In this document: one piece after another, positions 49,301 to 60,785 of the stretch
How positions within the stretch are numbered: the first letter of the stretch is position 1
How the letters are laid out: the number at the start of each line of letters is the position of its first letter
Assembly: GCF_964340395.1 (NCBI RefSeq)
Contig: NC_135570.1
Coordinates: forward strand, 6,727,822 to 6,791,821
Direction of reading: 5' to 3'
Length of the DNA: 64,000 bases
DNA from: Glandiceps talaboti
Taxonomy: Eukaryota > Hemichordata > Enteropneusta > Spengelidae
The notes under the pieces: model-generated
The model's database searches: none
What the model was told of the DNA's origin: nothing
What the model saw: only the letters and a program-made list of their open reading frames with translations
Position numbers and translations under genes: made by a program

Positions 49301-50068
49301 TTCAGAGGATGTTTCTGGAAAGATGTATCTTTCATTTTTGATATACCATTTATGACAAGACATCTGCAGCATATATAGCAGTTTTTAAAAAACAATAAGA
49401 TTTTAGGATCATGAATAATTTTGCTGTGAAAATAAAGATGAAATGAGCAAATAACTATAAATACGAAAATTTTGGCCAATTTTCATCAGAAAGTGTGTAG
49501 TTCTCATTCATTGAACTACAGATAAGACTTGTATTATTATTATACAATGTTTGTACATGTAAAACACAGACAATAGAATCTATTGTTTAAAAAGAAACGT
49601 GATTGTACGATTTTGTGATAGGCATCACTTTTGATGAGCATAATGTCAGAGCTGAATTAGATTGAGTAAAGATATTGGAAACTGATTGATCAGAGGCTTG
49701 GCATGTCCATCGGTTCACTCACATCTTTATTAAGTTTATTAGCATGACAATTTGATTTGTAATTTGCCAAGGGATACGTGTTATTGAAGACAAAGTCGTT
49801 AGGTATGCACTGAACATCTTTCGGGGAAATGATGACGTTGGCGAGTGTAGTGTGGGCACTGGTAACATACATTGATGTCTTCTATAAGCAGTATTTGAAA
49901 TCATTGGATATTGTCCTGCTCTTTTCCCTGTGTTTCCCGTGTTTGTGGAGAACCATGCATGGGTGACCCTGTTTATTTCTCATGACCTGAATGACTCTAG
50001 ATTTTTGTAATCTGACTAAACATAAATGGAAAGTAATCCCTCTATGGCCAGATTAAAAAAAATCACAA

Positions 50069-50271
50069 CAGACAGACAGACAGACAGATGGACATACATG
50101 TACATATTATACACATACACACATGCATATACACACACATGCATGTGTATATGTGTACGTATGTACGTACGTACGTACGTACGTATGTACATACATACAT
50201 ACATACATACATACATACATACATACATACATACATACATACATACATACATACATACATACATACATACA

Positions 50272-50304
<33 letters not shown>

Positions 50305-50407
50305 GGACATACATACATACATACATACATACATACATACATACATACATACATACATACATACATACATGTACATACATACATACATACATACATACAT
50401 ACATACA

Positions 50408-50441
<34 letters not shown>

Positions 50442-50598
50442 CATACATACATACATACATACATACATACATACATACATACATACATAAATGTACATAC
50501 ATACATACATACATACATACATACATACATACATACATACATACATACATACATACATACATACATACATACACACATACATACATACATACATACAT
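50069..50598. repeat. ACAG, ACGT and long (ACAT)n array
   Basis: A short ACAG run (50069-50088), a region of CATATACA and (GTAC)n, and then about 415 bp of ACAT broken by single-base variants at about 50301, 50371, 50437 and 50490. It is the longest pure tetranucleotide array in the window. The six 150-190 codon frames over it are artefacts. Confidence 0.98.
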
Positions 50599-52456
50599 CA
50601 CCAATAGCTGCGTAAGAACAGACTAGTTTATATTTGTGTTGTATTGAACTATAGAAATGAATGACTATTAAGACTATTAAAATATGTATATTGTGTATAT
50701 GTATATTCAGTAGTAATTATGTATACATGTATGATGTGCAGTCTTTACAAATGTTATCTCTGGTATGACTATGAGTATTAATAATGAACACTTCAGCAGT
50801 TTTTTGGTCTGTCTGTAATCATCTTGGAACTTAATATGGAATGATGTCCATTACATTTCAATATCACTCTACTTTGCAATCTTATGAATTTACAGAGATA
50901 TTCTTTTTAAAGAGTACATCATCCATCATGTACATAATTATGGACCAACACAGCGAAATGTGATGCATTGCTTCAGCAATAATGAAAATAGGTCTGATGT
51001 AATTGCATACCAAGGCCGTTGACCCCAAGAATGTCAGTGCCTGTTCAGAAGTATTTTGAACAGTAACTGCATCATAACTCTATTAAGAAGTAGCTTGTAA
51101 ATCAATTTCCAGTTTTTTCAGACCCTTTTTTTTGGCCGTTACAGTGTTAGACAGATAATGCCTATTTTTGCTAGCAAATTCATTTAATCAAAGATGGCGA
51201 CGGTAGTAGTCCATCTATGTTGCAGTGAATGATAGCGCCCTCTAGAGTTTGATAGTGAACAGCTTTACTCATTGACAACAACACATGTAAACTAGGTGTT
51301 TGCTGGCTAGATTAGTTAGACAGATAAAGAGAAAGTATGTGTTCACTAAGTGTTTGAACTCTTGTGAAGTGAAGTGTAACAAGAGAGATGTACTGTTAAT
51401 TAGGTGTTAATGAACATGAATACTGATTAGTATTACTCGACGAATTAATGATACTTTCGTGACGAACATTTTTGAACTAAAGATTCTTATTTTTCTGGAA
51501 CTTTTTGGCAATGTTCGATTTTATTTTAGACTAGTAATCTTGGAATATTGTTCGTGAAGTGGTTGTTGTAAAAATTTGTTTGCATTTGATGACATTTCAA
51601 AATATTTGTCAAGAAATTGGACATCACATTTTTACACGTGGTCATGCCACGATAATTAGACTGTGACTAAAAGTTTTGTTCTCTCGATGCTTGACAAGAC
51701 AAATGAGAGCCTTCTGTGTAGTACCAGTACAATACTGTTGTCAATGAGTAAATACTGATTGCCCAAAATGTCCTAACATCCTGTAGTACATACATGCACA
51801 CTTAGTTTCATAAATTAGACAGTCTTGGTTGATCCATTGATCAATACCATATATCAAGTTTAAGTCAGAATATAACTTAATTGGTGATGTTTCAAAGCAC
51901 AGCCTTCCTTTAAGGTTGACAGCCATTAGTTCCTATATAGAATTTAATTAACAATTTTTTAGGATTTTTTTTGGTGAAAGTTTTTGAACCTTTTACGTTT
52001 ATATGAATGCTGTAGGGGAGCACAGAATTCTGTGCGAAAGTAACAACATTGACTAGACATAATGTGTGAAGGTACATATAATGTGTAAAATTGGAACACG
52101 GTCGTGAGGAACTAAACAAGGATTTTCTTGAATCAAAAGGTTTCAAACGACTAGTTTTTTTTGTTCGTTTCTAGCAAGAGGTCCCATCCATTAATTTTTC
52201 AAGACACGTATGGTCTTCCTCGTTACCTGGACAGTTTACACTAAATTTCCGGGGTTTTTTCAAAGCCGAAATGAAAGTGTGGTTTCTTCTTTCAGAAGAT
52301 CATGCTCACCAATTGCATGTCTGCCCAGTTTATTAATGCACTGAAAAATTATAAATCCTACCTTTTGAAAAAAATGACAAATTTTGCCTAAATCACAAGG
52401 CCTTAGAGAGGCATGCCACTCCAAGAAAAAAAAGTGGCATTTTCATGAACTTTAGA
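50599..52456. other. Intronic DNA, no gene seen
   Basis: CAAAGATGGCGACGG at 51189 is a YY1-like motif. Forty bases further, GCGCCCTCTAGAG (51235-51247) resembles the CTCF core. GCCACT and AGTGGC form a small stem around an A-rich loop at 52414-52438. No exon was seen. Confidence 0.45.
51235..51247 (-). promoter_or_regulatory. CTCF-like motif 1
   Basis: GCGCCCTCTAGAG fits the reverse complement of the CTCF core (GYGCCMYCTRSTGG) at 12 of the 13 positions covered. A YY1-like CAAAGATGGCGAC lies 40 bp upstream. Confidence 0.35.
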
Positions 52457-52718
52457 TTTTGGAGAGTCATTCATGGTCACCTACATTATATGAAATTTCA
52501 GAGAAACATCAAGTTGAGTTTGTGCATCTTTGGGAATCTTTGCTGTGGACCACATTGCATCTTGGGTGTCAGCAACAATGCAATATGTTAACAATGAATA
52601 TTCATGACTCCTATACATTGTATGCCTATCTGTCTATTACCAATAGTGAAGACATTATGAATATTCAATTGCATGTAATGTAGGTGATATGAAAAACGAC
52701 AGAATGACTCTCCAGAAA
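52457..52718. mobile_element. 262-bp MITE with inverted termini
   Basis: The left end has TTTTGGAGAGTCATTC and, further in, TCACCTACATTATAT. The right end has the reverse complements (ATGTAATGTAGGTGATAT, then GAATGACTCTCCAGAAA). The right arm carries about 14 bp more between the two blocks. No coding capacity and no certain target duplication. Confidence 0.7.
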
Positions 52719-54434
52719 TCCTAGTCTGTGATATGACTTTAACTGCTCTTAATGTGTTCACCCAGCCAGAAGTGACAGTCATTGTTTGTACCACGGTAAC
52801 ATGAATAGCATGTCAGAACGTCTATAGCATGCTACATGTAGAATACACAATAAGACTTGGAGTCATGTGTATGTGTGTCCGTCACGGATCACGTTCTATT
52901 TGTAAAATGAGTAAGTGGGGGATGGTTGTCTTGTCATATACATGTACTACCTCAGGCTGATTAAATGAATGGCACGGCACATGTGAAAAATGTCTAGCCC
53001 AAAAGTTGAAATCAGGTAGGAGTAAAGATTCCTGACAAGGATTGTAAAATAAACAGTTGTTGAACGTGCCAGTGTTTTTGTCAAGGTTTTGGAAACCTGG
53101 TAACAGAAGATGGAAATGAGAGAAAGTTTATCATTTCCATCTCTTACACCATAATTTTGGCTTGGAAACCCGGATGACACACCTCGTAACTCAGGTACAT
53201 TTTACTTACATGTATGTAGTAGTTGCAAGTTGCAGCGAAAACACCAAATGTTTCAAAAATATTTATTGTTCTTTTTTGGAAAACAAGCCTTAATATGCAA
53301 CTGTAGTTCTACAAAATAATGGTTTTGAAGGCAAAGACAAGTTTCCATTACAAAGAAGGACAGAGACAAAAAACAAATATATACAAGAACAAAATGCAAA
53401 AACAAAAAAAACTTCATCATATCTGCTATATAGATCTACCAAATATCACAGGTTGATACAGTACAAGCACAATATATAGAGTTGATACTTAAAAAAATGC
53501 TCCAACCCATTGCATTGTTATGTTATTTTAAAAACAAAATGTATGCTCATTTTGTTGTCCTGGAATTTTTAGATTAAGCCTGCTTCTCTATCCTGTGGTT
53601 TTGAAACAGTAAATAGTTCAAGTTTTCCAAGATTTAGGTTTGCTATGGGATATCTAGTACTGCATTGTAGGTTTCTCAGTGTTTTTACAGATCATTGAAC
53701 GCTGTTTCTTTGATATTTGAGAGTCGGATGTATATGCATGTATGTTCTAGCCTTCAGTCATATCGTAACATGGCCATAGATACATATTAACTTGTTAAAG
53801 ATTGATGGTGACTTTCAACACACCGCACATTTGCCTACCATAATAATGGTTACATTGCAAATTGAATTAAGTGCAGAAGCAATTTTTGCTTTGGAGTAAA
53901 AGTGTCCTTATAGAAGAAGAAAAATCAAAATGATTGTACATGACAAAGATCAAAGACTTCTATAGTCATTGCCGAGTCAAGGACCTACTGATGCTGAAAT
54001 GTTGATACCGTTTCCCCCGCTGGTAGTGTGTAAAGCTATGCTTCTGCACATACTTCCTATATTTTGCCGGTAGCCTTTGCCAACTTGCATCAGGAATCAA
54101 AAAGGAAAGTTAGCGCCAGAGGGAAAGCTAACCATCAAAGTATTAAAAGTGATATGTGTTGACTGCACAATCTGCATAAGGCATGAGCATGCTTATTGCA
54201 TTATCTCCAAGAAGTTTAACATGGTTGAAATCTCTGAAGACTCTCTCGAACCAAAAGGTTGGATTACACTCATATTAAGCGATTGCGTCTGAGACACGAG
54301 AGTGCCATTCGGTGTTACGGGGTGATCTTAGGTGGCAGCTCAAGACGAGAAAGTCACTAACTGACTTAACACTCTGACCCCGTCAATCACACACCATTGC
54401 TTACTTTCACAGCCGCAAAGGTTCGTAGTCTATA
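52719..54434. other. Intronic DNA, one unexplained open frame
   Basis: The 71-codon frame at 54077-54292 is more mixed in codon use than its AT-rich surroundings (KLAPEGKLTIKVLKV, then a Cys-containing stretch), and the DNA to about 54420 is less AT-rich than average. I cannot assign it. It could be a transposon remnant or chance. Confidence 0.35.
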
Positions 54435-54840
54435 TTGTTACATTGTACATTCTGTACGCAAAAAAATTGCTACTTTGTTGCACATGTTGTTGCAGTTTTG
54501 CTATTTTTTGTGTATCACTTGTGCAACTTAGATCATATCTCTCTGTCTTGTTGCATTGTTGCTGTTTTGTGTAGTCTAATAGCAATATTGGTACTTTGCT
54601 ACATTTTTAGTTTGCTACATTTTTGGGGGAATTTCCGGTCCCATCTTTCTGGTTATCACCTGTACAACTTACACAATGTAGATCATATCATTGTCTACCA
54701 CGATTTTCTTCCATTGTTGCAGTTGTGTAGTCTGGTCACAATTTTGATATTTTGTTGCATTTTTATATTTTAAATTGTTGGTGTTGACAGTTGACACTTT
54801 CAGGATATTGCACATGCCAGTGCAACTTTAATCATATCAC
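54435..54840 (+). repeat. Degenerate tandem repeat, three copies of about 150 bp
   Basis: Each copy contains TGCAACTTA or TACAACTTA, GATCATATC, TTGTTGCA(GTT) with GTGTAGTCT, then TA-TTTTG-TGCATTTTTA or TTTGCTACATTTTTA. The third copy is truncated. The 112-codon frame over it results from the T-rich, stop-poor unit. Confidence 0.7.
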
Positions 54841-55365
54841 TTCATTTATCATCTTCATACAAAATGAGCAATAACCAGACCACCACAAGCTGCCTATGAT
54901 AATACTTCTAATAAGTCATGACTATAATTTAGTGTCAGGAAAAAAAGACAGAACAACTGGGCTCTTTTCAATTTAACAGAACGACAACACGTTTCATATG
55001 AACTGAGAGTAGCATGATAGAATTTCTAATAAATCAAACTAAAGGAGAAGAAAATTAGTTTTGTGGTGATCTGAATCATCGTAGAGAATAATTTGTAAAG
55101 TAATTTCCTCTAATTATGTATTCATAGTGAGTTCTCCTGATAGAAAGTGATTTTCAGAATGATGTTATCACTAGAGCTGTCATCACCATACTTTACTATC
55201 AGTATATACTGGAAAACTACCCAAACACTTGTATGTGTAAAGATTCGTCTTTCGTTGTCATGCTTCAGGGTTAGAATATGAAAAATGTGGTAATCTATAT
55301 TCAAAATCGAATTTGTCATAAATTTTTGTCCCTTACAGTGATGAATTTAGTGAAGTGCAGTATGA

Positions 55366-55862
55366 GTGATTAAACTGCAGTACGTGAGTTCTCCAGTACA
55401 TAAACTGCAGTATGTGCCCCAGTACATAAACTGCCAGTGTCATTACCTGAGTTCCCCATTACATGAACTGCAGAACGTGAGTTCCCCATTACATAAACTG
55501 CAGTACCTGAGTTTCCCATTACATAAACTGCAGTACCTGAGTTTCCCATAACATCAACTGCAGTACCTGAGTTCCCCATTACATCAATTGCAGTACCTGG
55601 GTTTTTCCCATTGCATAAACTGCAGTACCTGGGTTTTTCCCATTACATGAACTGCAGTACTTGAGTTCCCATACATAAACTGCAGAACCTGAGTTCCCCA
55701 TTACATCAACTGCAGTACCTTAGTTTTTACCATTGCATAAACTGCAGTACCTGAGTTCCCTATTACATAAACTGCAGTACTTGAGTTCCCCAGCACATAA
55801 ACAGTATACTACCTGAGTTCCCTATTACATCAACTGCACTACCTGAGTTCCCCATAAAATAA
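55366..55862 (+). repeat. About 30-bp minisatellite, about 16 copies
   Basis: The unit is ATAAACTGCAGTACCTGAGT followed by TCCCCATTAC. Most copies contain the CTGCAG palindrome. Copies of 29-34 bp alternate because TTTTTCC or TTTCC replaces TTCCCC. Repeat frames such as GNSGTAVYVM on the minus strand are not genes. Confidence 0.95.
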
Positions 55863-56199
55863 ATCAAACTTACTAACATAATGATAATAATAACGATAAA
55901 AACAGCATCTGAAGAAAATGACATTATGTGGGAAGTTCATCTCATGATGATGGTATGACATTTTGTAGATCCATCTGACTAATAATTCATGTTATGTGAA
56001 AATGGTAAGAATGCCGTGATATTTTGATCTTGATGATTTTCCAACTCTAGCCATTAAAAAATGGAAGAATTATTGCATATGGCCTAGTTGATGTGTAGTT
56101 ATCTTTCTTTTTATCAAAATTTAATAGTATTGTATCATTTTTTACAAGTTGAATGAAGTTTCTGTGATTGACATCAGGCACCCAACCTACTGTAGGTAA

Positions 56200-56340
56200 A
56201 ACTAGCTATTTTTACCACCAGTAAAGTTTGCATTTTTACAGTTTTCGGTTAGTCTCAAAAGACTAATTTTCACTAATTACTGTACCACAGACAGGGACAC
56301 TGTGTTGATGTATAAGAAAGTATTTTAGCCACTACTTATT
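56200..56340 (+). mobile_element. Partial relative of the fold-back element at 58539
   Basis: TTTTACAGTTTTCGGTTAGT, then CTCAAAAGACTAATTTTCAC and TATTTTAGCCACTACTTATT, correspond block by block to 58581-58680. The right arm is missing, replaced by a TTG array. Confidence 0.6.
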
Positions 56341-56358
56341 TTGTTGTTGTTGTTGTTG

Positions 56359-56392
<34 letters not shown>

Positions 56393-56393
56393 G
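56341..56393. repeat. (TTG)n microsatellite
   Basis: About 17 TTG units with one interruption. It joins directly to the partial element on its left. Confidence 0.97.
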
Positions 56394-57420
56394 AACATTT
56401 CTAGGTTGACAGAAGTTTGTATGTATAAAGTTGATTTTGAATCAGTTTCTTGTAGTGTTCTGGTTACAAATTCATCAAAAAAGACAAATAAATCTCTCTT
56501 ATTTTCAAATGTTGTCAGGAAACTACGTAAAATCGTATCTCACTAATGTGAGGAAAATGTGAACTTTACCAGATTTTCACCTTTAAGGTACAGAGATCGA
56601 CAAATTTATATTTTGTCAGACTTCAGTTGATAATTACTATTTATTGCCGAGATAGAAAAAGCAATCATCACCTCGATTATGTTCCAATATTTTTTGTGGT
56701 ATGTGCAGTCAAAACGAATTTCAAAGAATCAAAAAAGCATCTTGCAAATTGCAGCAATGCATATGGTATAGTTGTACAATATGTCGACGACGGAGAGAAC
56801 CGCACAACAACAGGATCATGAATATGGATGTTTCCCGTCATTTACAAAGACGTTTTCGGTGGTCTAATTTTAATCCTCTTTTGAAGAGGAAACAGGAAAT
56901 CAAAGTCACACATGATAGTTGGCCACTCTCTCAGAACTCATTTAGTAGTAAGCAACATGTAATTGATTCTCTTTAATTGATTCACATTCTGTCTGGCATA
57001 GTAATTGCTCAGCAAACGCTTATGAAGGGCGCCCCCTAGAGGAGCTTTTTTTTGTCATTCATCATTATTAAGGGCACCATGCTGTGGTCGACTCACTCTT
57101 TCACTCAGATGAAATATATCTTTTTTAAAAAAAGTGAGAAACAGAAATGTTTTTGACGAATGACTCACTTTTCCTATCATGTTGAAATTTCTGTTACATT
57201 CATAGAATGTTGTACAAAAGGCATAAAAAATTGGTATTGTAAATGTAAGAAATATTAGCTATTTCTGAGTATTAAAAATGTTGTGATAGGAAGATTCAGG
57301 CATGTAGATACTTGAAAGCTTGCATGTAACTATGATCATCCATAATTGTTTACTGATTTACCTACATTACTAATTTGTTTATGTATCTTAAATTAGGAAA
57401 AAGATAAAAGGGAGTTGTAA
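56394..57420. other. Intronic DNA with a weak exon-like patch
   Basis: From 56700 to 56976 a frame of 91 codons is rich in Arg, Lys and Cys (for example CTICRRRREPHNNR), with an upstream TGTGCAG that could serve as an acceptor. A second frame overlaps it, and I recognise neither, so no gene is called. The CTCF-like motif GCGCCCCCTAGAGG is at 57029-57042. Confidence 0.35.
57029..57042 (-). promoter_or_regulatory. CTCF-like motif 2
   Basis: GCGCCCCCTAGAGG fits the reverse complement of the CTCF core (GYGCCMYCTRSTGG) at 13 of 14 positions. It has the same orientation as motif 1 at 51235. Confidence 0.4.
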
Positions 57421-57427
57421 TGAGTTA

Positions 57428-57505
<78 letters not shown>

Positions 57506-57587
57506 ATATGTATGTATGTATGTGCATGTATGTATGTATGTACATTGTATGTGCATGTATGTATGTATGTATGTATGTATGTATGTA

Positions 57588-57622
<35 letters not shown>

Positions 57623-57815
57623 ATGTATGTATGTCTGTATGTATGTATGTATGTATGTATGTATGTATGTATGTATGTATGTATGTATGTATGTATGTAT
57701 GTATGTATGTATGTATGTATGTATGTATGTATGTATGTATGTATGTATGTATGTATGTATGTATGTATGTCTGTATACATACGTGTATGTGCATGTGTGT
57801 GTGTGTGTATGTTTG
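57428..57815. repeat. (TG)n and (TATG)n microsatellite
   Basis: About 60 bp of TG is followed by about 320 bp of TATG with islands of TG and TGCATG. The Cys-Val-Tyr-Met frames are artefacts. The motif strand matches 19625-19840 and is complementary to 50182-50598. Confidence 0.98.
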
Positions 57816-58538
57816 AGTAGCCTTTGTATGTGAGTGTGAGTACATGTGTCTCTGTCTGTGTATAAACAGAGTCCAGAAAGTAGCAGCGTGCAAACTTACA
57901 TGTATATATCATTTACATATGTCACAGTATTTATTGATACATTGTGTGAAGCCATTAGATTGTAAATAATATGGTTTGACTGACACACCTACAATTAAAT
58001 GCTGTACTTAATATCTGAATTGAAGCGAGCCTAGCCATTGCATATGTTACCTGAGATTTAGTCATGTAAGTCCTAAACTCCCTCTAGTCTGTTACATGCT
58101 CTCTATACTGTATCCTGTACACACATTCGGTGATAAATGGATGAAAATGGCAAAAATGAAGGACTGTATCACTCCTCAGGCGTAAACATAACAATCAGTA
58201 TTTTGTTACTTTGGTTTGTATAGATGAAAATCTAGTCGAGTGTCCTTGCCTTTCTGTTCAGATTTAAATTTATATGCAAAGGGGAGTAGTCAGAACTTTA
58301 CTGAATTCTTGTATCTCTGAAATGGTGACAATAGTTGAAAACTCACTTGCTAAATAGGAACGATCGCACAATGTTGCACAAGCTTGAATAAAAGATGACA
58401 TAATTTTTTTTACATATCAAAAATTTTCGAGGAATCCATACAAGGCAGTTAACTGTTCTAACAATTTCAGAAGACAATTGCAGTGTTGTAGAAGACATGC
58501 ATTGACATTATGCTATATACATGTATATGTACTAAGTA

Positions 58539-58750
58539 TTGTAAAAACCTAGATATTTTCACTGCTAGAAAATTAAGCAATTTTACAGTCTTCAGCTAAT
58601 TCTCAAAGACTAATTTTCACTAAAAACCAGACTAGTATGCTGTTCATGTACAAAAATATATTTTCGCTACTACACATTTTTTTCATTTTTTGTTTTCTAG
58701 CAAAATTAGCGAAAATAAATCTTAAAGCGAAAATTTCCATGTTTAGAGTG
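58539..58750. mobile_element. About 210-bp fold-back MITE with TATTTTCRCT termini
   Basis: The left end (TGTAAAAACCTAGATATTTT, then CACTGCTAGAAAA) pairs with the right end (TTTTCTAGC, then AGCGAAAATTTCCATGTTTA). Elements with a GCGAAAATTTCCATG end are frequent in invertebrate genomes, to my knowledge. A partial relative lies at 56200-56340. Confidence 0.65.
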
Positions 58751-60033
58751 TTTTCACATGAGTAAAGCTTAAAGGTTTTTATATATAAACTCAGCTTGTG
58801 CCATTTTAATGATTTTTTTTTCACCAAGTGCTTAAATTCGTACAATGTAGGCATGAGAAAGTAAAGTACAGATGGACTCACAGAAAACATAAATACTGTA
58901 AAACCTGACTCTCTCGCACGTGCAAATATTTTTCAAAAGACACAGGTCAAAATACTGTCAAACGTGAAAGGCACACAATCAAGTCCCAGAATCAACAGTT
59001 TAGCTCATTGAAAATACACCTACTAATGAAAGTGTTGTTTTTTTCATCTGTAAAGAGCAAAATGCACTTTCAAAACTGAATAGTTCTTTTTTGTTCGTAT
59101 TTATCTATGTTAGGAAACGATTTAAAGTCAATACGGGTTGAATTGTCAGGAGAACGGTGTGATATTCATACTTACCAGTAAGTGGTATCATTGTTGGTGA
59201 ACCATTCAGACATGCAGATTTCCCACCGTTTTGGAGATTGAAATCAACGTAAAGACATCATCAACTCACTCTTCACTTAATAATGAAGTAATTACACATC
59301 GTTATTTCGTAACCTAGCAATGGGCAGCATCCTACTTGTCAGCTGGCGCCATCATGGATGTGGCTTCAGATTGGAGTTCAGTTTATTTATGTCGGACTCG
59401 GAGACTTGCATTCAAAACTAAATGGAGCGGAAAGGAGTTTACAAATACTAGTTTGTAGGTCTAATTGTGGAGTTTCTGTTTCAAATGGAAATGCAAGTTT
59501 AAGAATATTGTATGTGTGGTACACAGGTTTTGATACTTTTACAATTGGAGATGAATTATTGTATTATCTACCAGGATAGGATATGTAAATGTACTTAAGG
59601 TAAAATAAAAAAAAAATGTTTGTTTCCAATAACATAACTTCAGAAAATAGTCAGAATTTTCTTTTATTTTAGTTTACATTTTTGAAAATTACTTCGACCC
59701 AAGATAAGATACTCGTCGGTCACAATACTTGTGTGAGAGTTTGATGAGGTGTAAAAAAAGTAAATGAAGACAATTTATATATGTTATACTTATAGTGAAA
59801 GAAGACCTGGTTCCTCTGGAATACAATTTGAGGAGGTGTTTGGAAACAGAAGAAAATTGTTATCATTTTACCAAAGAAATGTTTAGGGTTAGGGACTTAA
59901 ATTAGGGTCGATCGAATTCTTAGAAACACATTTTTTTAAAATAATGACTATACTTTCATTACAACCTACTTGTTCTTTTTAAGGACCCTAACTGTCATAT
60001 ATATATGTATATCAAAAAATTAAAGACACTTAC
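58751..60033. other. Intronic DNA, no gene seen
   Basis: A 73-codon frame at 59358-59579 (HSKLNGAERSLQILV) is unrecognised and has no clear splice acceptor. Nothing else stands out. Confidence 0.45.
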
Positions 60034-60186
60034 ATGTTATTCCCCAATATTTTTCTTCATTCAGCCAAGGAAATTACGAGTGCCCTAAGGGGTCTTTGTC
60101 ACTATGAGTCACTAGACGAGTAGTAAGAACCCTTAGGTCACAAGTATTTTCCAGCTGAGTGAAGAAAAAATGTTGTAGAATAACAT
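60034..60186. mobile_element. 153-bp fold-back element
   Basis: ATGTTATTC, TTTTTCTTCATTCAGC and CCCTAAGGGG-TCTT in the left half are mirrored by AAGAACCCTTAGG, GCTGAGTGAAGAAAAA and GAATAACAT in the right half. Pairing is interrupted but covers almost the whole element, leaving a short loop near 60105. No coding capacity. It has the structure of a MITE. Confidence 0.75.
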
Positions 60187-60713
60187 AATTATACTTGCGC
60201 CAGTTATATCAAAGAAAAATTGGGGATAGTAATGACAATTTTGGATGTTTTGACTCATATTTTGAACACAGCAGAACCATTGTTATCGAAATGTGTTGTT
60301 GTTGTTTCATAGACGTGTGTTGTCATGACATAGAAAGACCAGAGTATATATTCCATATTTTTTTGTTCTAAATGGCTTGTGCATGGTATTACTACATATA
60401 TTTGATATGAACAAAAAAGTAGTTGCCAGTGTAGCTTCTGTGGTTTTAACTAACAGTGAAATGTATAATAAGATGTGTTTTGTCGTCATATATATGGAAT
60501 GAAATGTGCATTGATTTTGCGAGCAATGAAAAAGTTACAAAAACAATATTGAGAAGAGTTTTCCTTAAACACGAGATTGGTGTGCTATCAGAGAACTAAA
60601 TTAATTCATTAAAAGTGTGGACTGCAGTTGGGTAAAAACTAAACAATGTGCGATTAGAACGTGATTTGATCAAACGGTACGGTTCGCCTGAGAGCATAAA
60701 TTATGTTGTATGT

Positions 60714-60785
60714 AACCTGAAAGATCCAGGCGTTTCTGCCGCATAAACGGACCAACAACGGCTGTTGGATCTTTCAGACTAGGTT
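60714..60785. other. Inverted repeat with 12-bp perfect stem
   Basis: CTGAAAGATCCA (60717-60728) and TGGATCTTTCAG (60766-60777) are exact reverse complements with a 37-nt loop. AACC and GGTT continue the stem outside, after a 4-nt bulge on the right. The loop is rich in CG dinucleotides compared with its surroundings. It may be the remnant of a small element or an RNA hairpin. Confidence 0.55.

Noticed and set aside
50016-50626. Six overlapping frames of 150-190 codons
   Set aside because: All come from the ACAT tetranucleotide array, whose 4-bp period leaves several frames without stops on both strands.
55366-55579. Repeated peptide GNSGTAVYVM
   Set aside because: It is the minus-strand translation of a 30-bp minisatellite; the frame breaks as soon as unit length changes.
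57388-57912. Frames of 128-174 codons on both strands
   Set aside because: Translations of (TG)n and (TATG)n repeats.
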